A stretch of 64,000 nucleotides of DNA. Origin: Acinetobacter rudis. GTDB taxonomy: Bacteria; Pseudomonadota; Gammaproteobacteria; Pseudomonadales; Moraxellaceae. The notes under the pieces are model-generated. The model was given only the letters and a program-made list of their open reading frames with translations, was not told the DNA's origin and ran no database searches. The DNA lies in assembly GCF_031157835.1 (NCBI RefSeq), contig NZ_JAVIDR010000017.1, forward strand, positions 1 to 64,000, written 5' to 3'. This document shows positions 22,206 through 31,406 of the stretch, piece after piece. A program made the translations under genes and the position numbers. Positions within the stretch are counted from its first letter, which is position 1. Every line of letters starts with the position of its first letter.

Positions 22206-22757
22206 ATGATGTATACATTTAACGGGCACTCTCCACGCACACGCTTACAACCATGGAATGGTTGGATTGCAGACAATGCTACAGTCATTGGCCAAGTAGA
22301 ATTAGGGCAGAAGGTGAGTATTTGGTTTGGGGCGGTGATTCGTGGTGACAATAGTCTCATTAAAATTGGAGACTATAGTAATGTGCAAGAGAATGCAGTC
22401 ATTCATACCGATGCTGGAATTGATGTCGTCATTGGTGATTATGTCACCATTGGTCATCAAGCAACGGTTCACGGATGCACAATTGGTGACAATAGCCTAA
22501 TTGGCATTAATGCAGTGGTGTTGAATCATGCTGTTATTGGTAAAAACTGTATTATTGGTGCGAATGCTTTAGTGCCTGAAGGAAAAGTTATTCCTGATAA
22601 TTCTCTTGTTGTTGGTTCTCCTGCAAAAATTATACGTACTTTGGATGCAGAAGCTGAACAGAAGCTGAAACAAAGTGCTTTACATTATGCAGAACATTTT
22701 CCTCATTTTGTCGCATTAGAACCGTATTCTTTTGCTAAGAACAATTGCAATGAATAA
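22206..22757 (+). CDS. Gamma-carbonic-anhydrase-family protein (YrdA-like)
   Basis: This is a left-handed beta-helix protein with hexapeptide repeats from residue ~25 to 150 (VIGQVELGQKVSIWFGAVIRGD, VIGDYVTIGHQATVHGCTIGD). It keeps the three zinc-ligand-type histidines in the NAVIHTD, IGHQATVHG context. The 183-residue length is normal. Family members include active gamma-carbonic anhydrases and inactive relatives, so catalysis is not certain. GAGGA lies upstream of the doubled ATG. Confidence 0.88.
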   Translation: MMYTFNGHSPRTRLQPWNGWIADNATVIGQVELGQKVSIWFGAVIRGDNSLIKIGDYSNVQENAVIHTDAGIDVVIGDYVTIGHQATVHGCTIGDNSLIGINAVVLNHAVIGKNCIIGANALVPEGKVIPDNSLVVGSPAKIIRTLDAEAEQKLKQSALHYAEHFPHFVALEPYSFAKNNCNE

Positions 22758-22871
22758 TTGAGATGATTAATTATAAATTGTTATTTGGGCTCGATTTACT
22801 GTAGATCTACTCTCGCGATCTGCATGGCAGTGGAGTAGAATAGGCGCAAATTTACAAAGGGTAGCTTGTGC

Positions 22872-23540
22872 ATGAAATTGCTGGCATTGGAAACCGCCAA
22901 TGAGCAATGTTCTGTCGCATTGGTTGATGCGACGCAGACATTATTTTCTCAACTGGATCAGCGTGCCAAGGCTCAAACGCAGACAATACTTCCCATGATT
23001 GATCAGGCCTTAACTCAGGCTGGGATAAAAAATGCTGATTTGACCACAATAGCTTTCAGTCGTGGACCTGGTTCATTTAGTGGTGTTCGAATTAATGCTG
23101 CAGTTTGTCAAGCATTGGCTTGGGCACATGATACCCCTGTTATTGGTGTGTCAACATTACAGGCATTAGCACAGGCTGCATATCGGCTTTTGGGTTTAAC
23201 AGAAGTGACGGCTGTTCTAGATGCTCGAATGAATGAAGTCTATATCGCGAGTTTTAAACTTGAAAATGGCATCATGCAAGCAATCGATGATGAGCGTTTA
23301 CTCGATTATGAACAAGCGGCAAGTTATAAAAAATATACAGTGATTGGTTCTGGAGCACATTTAATTCAAGCTGATCTAGATATAAATCAAGCTATTCATG
23401 CTGACGCATTAGATATTGCAGCTATTGCGCGAGTTATGGCAGAAAAACAACAATGGGTGAATGCTGAACAGGCATTACCTGTGTACTTACGTGAAAATGC
23501 TTGGAAAAAAATTTCAGAACAAGGCAAAGCATCTAAATAG
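22872..23540 (+). CDS. tsaB: tRNA threonylcarbamoyladenosine biosynthesis protein TsaB
   Basis: TsaB is the scaffold partner of TsaD and TsaE in making t6A37 on ANN-decoding tRNAs. It begins MKLLALETANEQCSVALVD and has AFSRGPGSFSGVRI, both typical of the ASKHA-fold TsaB family; 222 residues is normal. I chose the ATG at 22872; the upstream TTG at 22866 would add two residues. uppP follows 8 bases later. Confidence 0.93.
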   Translation: MKLLALETANEQCSVALVDATQTLFSQLDQRAKAQTQTILPMIDQALTQAGIKNADLTTIAFSRGPGSFSGVRINAAVCQALAWAHDTPVIGVSTLQALAQAAYRLLGLTEVTAVLDARMNEVYIASFKLENGIMQAIDDERLLDYEQAASYKKYTVIGSGAHLIQADLDINQAIHADALDIAAIARVMAEKQQWVNAEQALPVYLRENAWKKISEQGKASK

Positions 23541-23548
23541 GAAAAATC

Positions 23549-24373
23549 ATGGACTTTTTATTGTTCATTCAAGCCGCTGTAATGGGCATCGTTGAAGGTA
23601 TTACTGAGTTTTTACCCATTTCAAGTACAGGACACTTAATTTTAGCTTCCGAATTAATGAATTTTTGGGATAAAGAAAAAAGTGATGTATTTGTTGTTGC
23701 CATTCAGGTGGGTGCAATTGCCGCAGTTATTTATCAGTACTGGACCAAGCTCTGGGGAGCTGCAACTGGTTTGGTAACTGGTGAAAAAAAAGGGCGACAT
23801 CTTGGGATTAGTCTGATTTTGGCCTCTATTCCCATCATGTTGGTTGGCCTAACGTTTGGTCAAACTGTAAAAACATTATTATTTAATGACATTTCAGTAG
23901 CCATTGGTTTAATCGTTGGTGGGTTAATTATTTGGTGGGTGGAAAAGAACCCACGTGAAATACATGCCGAAGATGTCGATCATATTACGATTAAAGAAGC
24001 GATTTACATTGGTCTCATTCAAATTCTTGCTTTGATTCCAGGAACTTCGCGTTCTGGTGCAACCATTATTGGTGCCATGATGCTTGGTGTGTCACGTAAG
24101 GCAGCAACGGAATTTTCATTTTTCTTGGGTATTCCTGTAATTGTTGGGGCAGGTTTACTTGATCTTTATCAAAGTTATGATGTTTTCACGACAGCACAAG
24201 ATTGGTGGGTATTGGCATTTGGGACTTTAGTTTCATTTGTTTCAGCATTAATTTTGATTCGAGTATTGGTTGCATATGTTGCTAAGCGTGATTTCATGGT
24301 TTTTGCTTGGTATCGTATAGTGTCTGGTTTGGTTATTCTTTTATTTGCATTAACAGGCTGGAAATTATGGTAA
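23549..24373 (+). CDS. uppP: Undecaprenyl-diphosphatase
   Basis: UppP (BacA) removes a phosphate from undecaprenyl diphosphate to recycle the lipid carrier for cell-wall synthesis. The two signature regions are present: [20 protein letters not shown] near the start and the [10 protein letters not shown] segment near residue ~165. Multiple membrane helices are evident in 274 residues. It lies between tsaB and rsmJ, overlapping rsmJ by 7 bases. Confidence 0.95.
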   Translation: MDFLLFIQAAVMGIVEGITEFLPISSTGHLILASELMNFWDKEKSDVFVVAIQVGAIAAVIYQYWTKLWGAATGLVTGEKKGRHLGISLILASIPIMLVGLTFGQTVKTLLFNDISVAIGLIVGGLIIWWVEKNPREIHAEDVDHITIKEAIYIGLIQILALIPGTSRSGATIIGAMMLGVSRKAATEFSFFLGIPVIVGAGLLDLYQSYDVFTTAQDWWVLAFGTLVSFVSALILIRVLVAYVAKRDFMVFAWYRIVSGLVILLFALTGWKLW

Positions 24374-25164
24374 GCGAAATTCGCTTATTTGCTACAGCGC
24401 AATACGCGGCACAAATACAGTTTTATCAGGAGTTATTGGCTAGTCGTGGTGTAACTGTTGAATGGGTTGAAATCGAGCAACTGAATGCTCGATTTTTACG
24501 TCAACATCCTGAATTGGCATTATGTTTGGATCAGGATGGTTTGTGGTTGTCGGCAGAGGGTATGAAGATGCAACCCGATTGGCGAGGTGAGATTTCACGA
24601 TTAAAACGCGCCAGTTTAAAATCAGAACTTTTGGCTCGAGCCTGTCAACTTGCTGAAAAACCAAAGTTAATTGATGCTACTGCAGGTCTTGGACATGACA
24701 GTTTATTGATGGCACATTTGGGTGCAGAGGTTATTTTAGTTGAGCGTCATCCCATTTTGGTGACTTTGCTTGAGGCTGCCAAAGCACAGGCCACTCTTGA
24801 TCCCTTTTTAGCAGATACAGCTGAACGCATTTCTTTGGTCTATGCAGATTCTCAAGACTATTTGGAACAGCGAGTAAGAGAGCAACAAGAGGTTGACGTG
24901 GTCTACCTTGATCCGATGTTTCCACAGCGTGATCAAAACAGTAATAAAAAGCAGGCATTAGTAAAAAAACAGATGCAGTTGCTACATTTGCTATTGGCAG
25001 ATGATGGACAGATGGATTTAGGAGAGCAACTTTTAGCACCAGCACGCCAAATTGCAAAGCGGGTAGTCGTGAAACGCCCACGCTTAGCAGTTCATTTGGA
25101 CGATGTTACACCTGATCATCAGTGGCTTGGCGATGCTTGTCGATTTGATGCATACTTTAAGTAA
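24367..25164 (+). CDS. rsmJ: 16S rRNA (guanine1516-N2)-methyltransferase
   Basis: RsmJ methylates G1516 of 16S rRNA using SAM. The protein has [20 protein letters not shown] as the SAM-binding loop, VYADSQDYL and the catalytic DPMFP motif in [13 protein letters not shown], as in the YhiQ/RsmJ family. The start at 24367 ([12 protein letters not shown]) gives 265 residues and overlaps the uppP stop. An ATG further upstream would sit deep inside uppP and was not used. Confidence 0.92.
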   Translation: MVSEIRLFATAQYAAQIQFYQELLASRGVTVEWVEIEQLNARFLRQHPELALCLDQDGLWLSAEGMKMQPDWRGEISRLKRASLKSELLARACQLAEKPKLIDATAGLGHDSLLMAHLGAEVILVERHPILVTLLEAAKAQATLDPFLADTAERISLVYADSQDYLEQRVREQQEVDVVYLDPMFPQRDQNSNKKQALVKKQMQLLHLLLADDGQMDLGEQLLAPARQIAKRVVVKRPRLAVHLDDVTPDHQWLGDACRFDAYFK

Positions 25165-25294
25165 AATAGAAAAGTCATTAAATGCTTCAAAATTTTCTGA
25201 AAAATTGTTATATAGTAGGTGCACTGTGTGTTTTGACTCATGTTTTCATGAGTCCAAATATAAAGAGAAGCCTTAGGCATTAACTGAAAAATAT

Positions 25295-26719
25295 ATGATC
25301 GATCTCAAACCCTCAATTAACTTTTGGTATGATTTAAACAGTAACCAACGTGCTGGTTTATGGTTATTTCTTGGTTCCAGAAAATCACTACAAATTGTAC
25401 GTCCATCAATCGTACAGCTGTTGTTTTGGGGGATTTTAGGTGGTGCTGCAAACACCTTATTTAGTTGGTTGTCGACGGGAACACAAGGCTATTTTAACCA
25501 ACAAGGTTTAGTCAGTTATGCACTGTGGCCATTTATTGCACTTGTGGTCGGGATTTTTTTATCACAGCGTGTCAATAATGCACGTTTGATGCTTGTACCT
25601 GCAATTCTATGGTTAGTTCTCGACACGCATATCGCGATTCTACAAAGTATTATTCAGTATCTCTTGGTCTTAGATGTACTGCCTGATTTTTTTTACGATT
25701 ATCTACCTCTCATCTTTATGCTGCTGTTTGTGTGGCAGAGTTTGGCTGTTGTTTGGGTATTTGCACGTGAATTAAAGTGGCCGTGGTGGGAACGAGCATT
25801 GATTATGGTCGGAACATTGATCACTTTAATGGTGTGGCAGACCTCAGCGCGGGATCAACCTATTTTTAAAGTCGTTGCAACGCAGCCGAGTATTTCTGAA
25901 AAAGCTTTTTATGCACAAAGTAAGTTATTGAGTACTGAATTAGAACAAGTACAACTAGGTGAATTTGCTCAAACAAAATGGTACTTTTTAGGTGTAGCTG
26001 GAGCAGGTTATCAAGATGTTTTTAAAATAGAAATTGAACGAATAAAACAACAGTTTGATACACGTTTTGCAACTTTAGGTCGTTCGATAGAGTTGATTAA
26101 CAATCCTGATACGCTGACAGAAACTCCAATTGCATCAAAAACCAGTATAGAACTGGCATTAAATCGTATTGGACAACAAATGAATCCTGAAAGCGATGTG
26201 TTGTTTTTATATATGACTTCACATGGCTTAGCGAATCAGTTTGAACTGAGTAATGATCCAATTGATTTAGACGATGTAGATCCAAAATGGTTGCGTGATG
26301 TTCTTGATAAATCACGAATCCGTTGGAAAGTCATCGTAATTTCAGCATGTTATTCTGGAAGTTTTATTCCTGCATTACAGTCACCTGATACCTTAATTAT
26401 TACAGCATCTGCCGCAGATCGTGCTTCTTTTGGCTGTTCAAATGAGGCTGACTATACCTATTTTGGTCGAGCACTGTTTGAAATGGCAATGCGAGATAAC
26501 ACAACTCTAAAAACCAGTTTCCAGCAAGCTTCGGAAACCGTGGCAAAATGGGAAAGTGCACAAGGCTTTGAACCTTCTGAGCCACAGTGGGTAATTGGTA
26601 AAAATATGGAATTAATGTTGCCTCAGTTGGAAAAACAGTTATTCCCACAGAAAAATACAACTGCGGCAGCAGAACCACAAGTGGCACCTGTGCAAACTCT
26701 GCAAGCAGCACACCAATAA
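25295..26719 (+). CDS. Membrane-anchored C13-family (legumain-like) cysteine peptidase
   Basis: The first ~180 residues hold about four or five hydrophobic segments; the remaining ~290 form a caspase/legumain-like domain. The catalytic dyad is visible: His310 in LYMTSHG and Cys352 in VIVISACYSGSF, each after a hydrophobic strand as in clan CD. This matches the bacterial peptidase C13 family, whose substrates are unknown. The domain follows the last helix, but its side of the membrane is not certain. The tail is rich in Ala, Gln and Pro. A 130-base spacer separates it from rsmJ and fghA follows 12 bases on. Confidence 0.83.
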   Translation: MIDLKPSINFWYDLNSNQRAGLWLFLGSRKSLQIVRPSIVQLLFWGILGGAANTLFSWLSTGTQGYFNQQGLVSYALWPFIALVVGIFLSQRVNNARLMLVPAILWLVLDTHIAILQSIIQYLLVLDVLPDFFYDYLPLIFMLLFVWQSLAVVWVFARELKWPWWERALIMVGTLITLMVWQTSARDQPIFKVVATQPSISEKAFYAQSKLLSTELEQVQLGEFAQTKWYFLGVAGAGYQDVFKIEIERIKQQFDTRFATLGRSIELINNPDTLTETPIASKTSIELALNRIGQQMNPESDVLFLYMTSHGLANQFELSNDPIDLDDVDPKWLRDVLDKSRIRWKVIVISACYSGSFIPALQSPDTLIITASAADRASFGCSNEADYTYFGRALFEMAMRDNTTLKTSFQQASETVAKWESAQGFEPSEPQWVIGKNMELMLPQLEKQLFPQKNTTAAAEPQVAPVQTLQAAHQ

Positions 26720-26731
26720 AGGAGAAACATC

Positions 26732-27562
26732 ATGCAAAAAATAGAACAACACTATTGTTTTTCTGGTGAACAAGCTGTGTATCAACATCAGTCAGTTGTA
26801 TTACAGTGCCCAATGAATTTTTCCATTTATATACCTTCATATGCTGAAGGTGAGAGACTGCCTGTTATTTATTGGCTTTCAGGTCTTACCTGTAATGAAC
26901 AGAATTTCATCACTAAGGCAGGTGCTCAAAAATATGCTGCGGAATATAAAGTTATTATTGTTGCACCAGATACGAGCCCTCGTGGGGGAGATGTTGCCGA
27001 TGATGCTGCTTATGATTTGGGGCAGGGTGCAGGTTTTTATCTCAATGCAACAGAGGCTCCATGGTCTAAGCATTATCAGATGTATGATTATGTCGTGAGC
27101 GAGTTACGTCAGCTCGTTGATCAGCATTTTCCAACCAATACTAAACAGAGCATTATGGGACACAGCATGGGGGGACATGGTGCATTGACTATTGGATTGA
27201 AAAATCCTGAGTTATATCACAGTATTTCTGCATTTGCTCCTATAGTCGCTGCAAGCCAAGTACCTTGGGGTATACGCGCTTTTACTGCATATCTTGGTGA
27301 AGATATGCAGCAATGGAAACAATACGATGCAGTTGAACTCGTAAAAACTTGTAAAGTACAATTGCCCATCTTAATTGATCAAGGGACTGCAGATAGCTTT
27401 TTACAAGAACAATTAAAACCTGAATTGATTCGTCAGGCTTGTATCGAAAAAGACTATCCGCTCACGCTTAATATGCGTGAAGGTTATGATCATAGTTATT
27501 ATTTTATTTCTAGCTTTATTGAAAGTCATATTCACTTTCATGCGCGTTTATTATGGGGATAA
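26732..27562 (+). CDS. fghA: S-formylglutathione hydrolase
   Basis: This cytoplasmic esterase releases formate from S-formylglutathione in formaldehyde detoxification. It shows the alpha/beta-hydrolase nucleophile elbow GHSMGGHGAL with Ser145, Asp in IDQGTADSFL and His in GYDHSYYF, plus SGLTCNEQNF; the 276 residues are typical of the FGH/esterase D family. The usual partner, glutathione-dependent formaldehyde dehydrogenase, is not adjacent here. Confidence 0.93.
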   Translation: MQKIEQHYCFSGEQAVYQHQSVVLQCPMNFSIYIPSYAEGERLPVIYWLSGLTCNEQNFITKAGAQKYAAEYKVIIVAPDTSPRGGDVADDAAYDLGQGAGFYLNATEAPWSKHYQMYDYVVSELRQLVDQHFPTNTKQSIMGHSMGGHGALTIGLKNPELYHSISAFAPIVAASQVPWGIRAFTAYLGEDMQQWKQYDAVELVKTCKVQLPILIDQGTADSFLQEQLKPELIRQACIEKDYPLTLNMREGYDHSYYFISSFIESHIHFHARLLWG

Positions 27563-27615
27563 GTCCAGTAAGGTGTTGTTAAGCAACTGTGATACTGGAT
27601 TTATACAGGACAAAA

Positions 27616-28716
27616 ATGCAAGACACATCAGAACAGATACAGCATCAGCCTACGCTACCCGATGCACTACCACCACCTTTAAACACAACAAATCCTTTGC
27701 CTCCAGTAGCTGATACTCCTGTATATCGCTTTAAATTTCACGGTAATGCCTCTGAGTATTTTGGTATTTGGATCATCAATATAATATTGACGATTTTGAC
27801 CCTAACGCTTTACTCACCATGGGCTAAAGTGCGTCGTTTACGCTACTTCTATCAAAATACTGAATTTTTTCAACGACGTTTTGATTTTACTGGTTTGCCA
27901 CAAAAAATTTTACTGGGACGTTTAATTGCCATTGGTATTTGGTTAGGTATTTCGGCACTCGGATATTGGTCACCTGAAGTTGCACCTTATGGTGCTGTTT
28001 TGCTATACCTTGCTATGCCTTGGTTATTGCGTGCAACAATGCGTTTTAGTGCACGTAATAGTAAATTTGCTAATAGTCGTTTTTATTTTTCTGGTACAAC
28101 TGCACGTGTTTATGGGCAGTTTGTTCTTGCTATTTTAATTACGATTGCAACATTGGGGCTTTTTGCACCTGTTGTTGTATGGCTATATAAGCGTTATTGC
28201 TTCGATCATCTTTATGTTGGACAACTACCATTTAAGCTTAATAATGATTGGTTCCACTACATGACTGCGATTTATATTCCTATAGGTATTGCATTTATTG
28301 TGGGTGTAATTGCGGTGTTCTTAGGTATTGGTGCGACTCTTACAAACTTTGCTCAAGAGATATTAGGGGTAGTTGGCATCGCTTATTTTGCTCTTATTGT
28401 CATTGTTGCGCCGCTAACTTTAGCGCGGATTTATATCACAACGTGGAATCATGTAAGTGTGGGCAATAGCCATTTTAAAACAGACTGTAACCAGTGGCGT
28501 TATAGTTGGATTTTACTCACAAATTGGATACTCAGAATGGTGAGTTTTGGTTTGTTGACACCTTGGGCTGCTATACGTTTGCATCGCTATCAAGTTGAGT
28601 CTTTATCTTTATATCTGGCAGATGATCCTGATCAAATGTGGAATATGGCACAAAAAGATCATAATGCAATTGCTGAAGAAATTTCAGATGTATTTGATTT
28701 GGATATTTCTCTTTAG
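27616..28716 (+). CDS. DUF898 (YjgN-like) inner-membrane protein
   Basis: A Pro/Gln-rich cytoplasmic head of ~45 residues precedes FKFHGNASEYFGIWIINIILTILTLTLYSPWAKVRRLRYFY, the DUF898 signature. This repeats in related form in the second half (LTLARIYITTWNHV, FGLLTPWAAIRLHRYQ). Six to eight helices are likely. The start at 27616 has AGGA upstream; an earlier ATG at 27589 lacks one. Function is unknown for the family. It sits directly before an M48 peptidase, a recurring pairing in Acinetobacter. Confidence 0.85.
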   Translation: MQDTSEQIQHQPTLPDALPPPLNTTNPLPPVADTPVYRFKFHGNASEYFGIWIINIILTILTLTLYSPWAKVRRLRYFYQNTEFFQRRFDFTGLPQKILLGRLIAIGIWLGISALGYWSPEVAPYGAVLLYLAMPWLLRATMRFSARNSKFANSRFYFSGTTARVYGQFVLAILITIATLGLFAPVVVWLYKRYCFDHLYVGQLPFKLNNDWFHYMTAIYIPIGIAFIVGVIAVFLGIGATLTNFAQEILGVVGIAYFALIVIVAPLTLARIYITTWNHVSVGNSHFKTDCNQWRYSWILLTNWILRMVSFGLLTPWAAIRLHRYQVESLSLYLADDPDQMWNMAQKDHNAIAEEISDVFDLDISL

Positions 28717-28734
28717 CTTGTAGGATGTGAGTAT

Positions 28735-29766
28735 ATGCAAAGTGTTGAAGTAAGATTTTATGACGGCATTATAGCTAAACCCTATCAGGCGCAGCTACTC
28801 ATGATTGATGCTGAACAATTTGAAGTACATTACACTGCTAACGAGCATAAAAAGATTCATTGTTTTTCTCGTAAAGAGATGGATGTATTAGGGGGAATTG
28901 CGCAGAATTATCCTGCTATTGAACTTCCTAATGACATGCGGATTGAATTTCTCAGTCATGATCTTCCAGATGTATTCGCCTTAAAACAGCAAAAACTCCA
29001 ACAAAAAATTTGGCGCTTAGAGCGTAGCCCTAGCTTAATTTTATTCAGCTTACTTTTCATGTGTGGCTTTATTTTTGTGCTGGTTCGTTGGGGGGTGCCG
29101 TTTGTTGCTTATCATGTTGCGATGCAATTGCCTAAATCGACCTTAGCTGAAATTGGTAAAAGTTCTGAGCAACAGATTCTTGAGGCAACAGCGCCAACAC
29201 AGCTTTCGACAGCACGGCAAACTCAAATTCGACAAGCATACTTGAATTTGGTTCAACCTGATCAACCTGCAAAACTTTACTTTAGACAAGGCAATCATTT
29301 ATCTGCGAATGCTTTGGCCTTACCTAACAATACCATTATTGTGACTGATGAATTAATTCTGTTGGCTAAGGATGATCGGGAAATACTAGGGGTTTTAGCG
29401 CATGAACATGGGCATTTAAAACATCGCCACAGTTTGCAACAAGTGATCGCAGGTTTAGGCGTTGGTGCAGTGATTATGGCAATTAGTGGTGACGGCTCTG
29501 ATCTGATTAATAGCATTCCGATGATATTGGCAGGTGCCAAATTCTCCCGTAGTTTTGAGGCAGATGCTGACCTATATGCCTTACAGCAAATGCAGGAGCA
29601 CAATATTGATGTCTTATACTACGCTAACTTTTTGAAGCGTCTTGAACAAGAAACCGAAGAAAAGTCGAGCAACCAAAGTTGGATACAGTTATTGGCTAGC
29701 CATCCCATTACCCAAGATCGAATTCAAATGGTGCTAGATTTTAAGGCTAAGCAGAACTTACGCTGA
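28735..29766 (+). CDS. M48-family membrane metallopeptidase
   Basis: The zinc motif HEHGH is at residues 223-227 (LGVLAHEHGHLKHRHS), and a downstream FEADADLYALQ supplies the third ligand, as in M48 peptidases of the HtpX/BepA/LoiP group. A single membrane segment near residues 98-120 places the catalytic domain in the periplasm, with ~95 residues in the cytoplasm before it. It starts 18 bases after the DUF898 gene, so the two are probably co-transcribed and may act together. Confidence 0.87.
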   Translation: MQSVEVRFYDGIIAKPYQAQLLMIDAEQFEVHYTANEHKKIHCFSRKEMDVLGGIAQNYPAIELPNDMRIEFLSHDLPDVFALKQQKLQQKIWRLERSPSLILFSLLFMCGFIFVLVRWGVPFVAYHVAMQLPKSTLAEIGKSSEQQILEATAPTQLSTARQTQIRQAYLNLVQPDQPAKLYFRQGNHLSANALALPNNTIIVTDELILLAKDDREILGVLAHEHGHLKHRHSLQQVIAGLGVGAVIMAISGDGSDLINSIPMILAGAKFSRSFEADADLYALQQMQEHNIDVLYYANFLKRLEQETEEKSSNQSWIQLLASHPITQDRIQMVLDFKAKQNLR

Positions 29767-29870
29767 TATAGCGTGTTTGAATTGGTATTTAGTCCTGTTG
29801 GGGACTTGTACTGCATAAATAAGTTTAAAAGTTTATAATGAGCATCCTTCACTCATTTGCCAGGAAAATC

Positions 29871-30557
29871 ATGTCCAAGCCTTATCTGATTGCACCTTCT
29901 ATCTTATCTGCAGATTTTGCCCGTTTAGGCGAAGATGTAGAACGTGTACTTGCTGCTGGTGCAGATGTAGTGCATTTTGATGTTATGGATAATCATTATG
30001 TACCAAACTTAACCTTTGGTGCACATATGTGTAAGGCTCTAAAGAATTATGGGATTAAGGCACCTATTGATGTGCATTTGATGGTGAGCCCTGTTGACCG
30101 TTTAATTGGTGATTTTTTAGAAGCGGGCGCAGATATTATTACTTTTCATCCTGAAGCATCACAACATATTGATCGTTCTTTACAGTTGATTAAATCAGGT
30201 GGTGCACAAGCAGGTTTAGTTTTTAATCCAGCAACACCACTACATTACTTAGAATACGTGATGGATAAGGTTGATCAAATTTTACTGATGAGTGTAAACC
30301 CAGGGTTTGGTGGACAGAAATTTATACCTGCGACTTTAGATAAATTACGTCAAGCACGCCAAATGATTGAGATGTCTGGACGTGATATTCGTTTGGAGGT
30401 TGATGGTGGGGTGGGGCCTGGTAATATTCGTGAAATTGCAGAAGCAGGTGCTGATATGTTTGTTGCTGGTTCTGCTATTTTCTCTCAACCAGATTATCAG
30501 GTGGTGATTGATAAAATGCGCGAAGAACTTGCAAAAGTTGGCACATTAACTACCTAA
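29871..30557 (+). CDS. rpe: Ribulose-phosphate 3-epimerase
   Basis: Rpe interconverts ribulose-5-phosphate and xylulose-5-phosphate. It shows [17 protein letters not shown], the metal-binding [37 protein letters not shown] and the phosphate-binding [11 protein letters not shown] chose the ATG at 29871 ([10 protein letters not shown], 228 residues) with AGGA upstream; an in-frame ATG at 29838 would add 11 atypical residues. A terminator follows. Confidence 0.95.
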   Translation: MSKPYLIAPSILSADFARLGEDVERVLAAGADVVHFDVMDNHYVPNLTFGAHMCKALKNYGIKAPIDVHLMVSPVDRLIGDFLEAGADIITFHPEASQHIDRSLQLIKSGGAQAGLVFNPATPLHYLEYVMDKVDQILLMSVNPGFGGQKFIPATLDKLRQARQMIEMSGRDIRLEVDGGVGPGNIREIAEAGADMFVAGSAIFSQPDYQVVIDKMREELAKVGTLTT

Positions 30558-30602
30558 TTGTTGAAAGTATAGAAATACTCAAGCCTATCTAAAAATATGG
30601 AA

Positions 30603-30632
30603 AACACCCAAATAATTTGGGTGTTTTTTTAA
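30603..30632 (+). terminator. Intrinsic terminator after rpe
   Basis: ACACCCAAA pairs with TTTGGGTGT around a short AT loop and is followed by seven T residues. Confidence 0.88.
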
Positions 30633-30653
30633 TAAACAGACAAATAGTGACCT

Positions 30654-30722
30654 GTGGATAACTTTGAAGATAACTATGTGGGTAACTGTGTTGATAAGCC
30701 TATGTATAACTTGTTTATAACT
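30654..30722 (+). repeat. Phased 12-bp array of DnaA-box-like words
   Basis: Six related words lie at starts 30654, 30666, 30678, 30690, 30702 and 30713, so the step is 12, 12, 12, 12 and 11 bases. The first, TGTGGATAA, is a perfect complement of the DnaA consensus TTATCCACA. The others are TGAAGATAA, TGTGGGTAA, TGTTGATAA, TATGTATAA and TGTTTATAA, most followed by C. An AT-rich stretch (30740-30850) follows. It lies between the rpe terminator and the copper operon promoter. DnaA binding is inferred from word similarity only. Confidence 0.6.
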
Positions 30723-30816
30723 TGAACACTTTAGGGAAAGTGGTATAACTAAAAAATCTGAACAATGTCTAATGCTTAATTTATTGTTTGCTTTATTTTA
30801 CATTTTCTCAAAAAAG

Positions 30817-30845
30817 TTGAGACTTGAAATTGTATTGTTTAGTAT
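30817..30845 (+). promoter_or_regulatory. Likely sigma-70 promoter of the copper operon
   Basis: TTGAGA (30817-30822), a 17-base spacer and TAGTAT (30840-30845) match the -35 and -10 boxes in 5/6 and 4/6 positions. They lie ~50 bases before the first ATG. I did not see a clear CopR-type operator. Confidence 0.5.
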
Positions 30846-30893
30846 ATGGCTAGATCTTCGTGATTTATCTAAATTTACTTCATTGGAAGCTTA

Positions 30894-31358
30894 ATGACTG
30901 TCACTCAAAGCTACAAACGTATTTGGTTTGTTGTGCTTATGGCCTTTGCCATAGGGTGGAGTGCTGTGTCATATGCTTTTTCCCAACCCATGCATGCACT
31001 GATGGAAAATACAATGGATCAATCTGCACACTGTGTGCAAATGACCGATTCAGTAGTACACGGGCAAGACCATGGGAAGAATGAACAAATTGAACATCAT
31101 GATCATATGTACGCTAAACAGGCGATGGCGCAGTTAGATCATTGCCAGTCTAGTGAAACTCACGCTAGCTCTACAATGCAGGGTTGTAATGACTGTAGTG
31201 CACTTTACTGCCAAGTTGGTAATTTAGCCGTAATACAGCAAGATATTATTTTTAGTCAGCCCATCATCACACCTACAATAAATCCTCTACTTGGTTTTTA
31301 CCAAGCTCAACATCTTGTTGGTTTTCATCAAAGAATTCTACGTCCACCACGTGCTTAA
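30894..31358 (+). CDS. Small Cys/His/Met-rich exported protein of the copper operon
   Basis: A hydrophobic N-terminal segment (VVLMAFAIGWSAVSYAF) suggests export or one membrane anchor. The following ~70 residues are rich in His, Met and Cys (HCVQM, HGQDHGKNEQIEHHDHMY, HCQSSETH, CNDCSALYC), as expected for copper binding outside the cytoplasm. It resembles the short DUF2946-like proteins found before copA in many Acinetobacter, though I am not certain of the family. It lies 48 bases before copA and is probably the first gene of its operon. Confidence 0.7.
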   Translation: MTVTQSYKRIWFVVLMAFAIGWSAVSYAFSQPMHALMENTMDQSAHCVQMTDSVVHGQDHGKNEQIEHHDHMYAKQAMAQLDHCQSSETHASSTMQGCNDCSALYCQVGNLAVIQQDIIFSQPIITPTINPLLGFYQAQHLVGFHQRILRPPRA

Positions 31359-31406
31359 TCCAATTAATTAATATTTTTAATTTTTTTAATATTTATGGAT
31401 TAAGTT

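Larger units (their letters stand above)
30558..30893. other. 336-bp spacer between rpe and the copper operon
   Basis: In order it holds the rpe terminator, the DnaA-box-like array, an AT-rich stretch and a likely sigma-70 promoter. No ORF longer than a few codons looks real. Confidence 0.7.

Noticed and set aside
24731..25081. 116-codon ORF antisense to rsmJ
   Set aside because: It is fully covered by the well-supported rsmJ gene, with no independent signals.
30654..30850. Chromosomal replication origin
   Set aside because: The DnaA-like array and AT-rich DNA are suggestive, but dnaA, dnaN, recF, gyrB, rpmH and parAB are all absent. I kept it as a DnaA-site candidate only.
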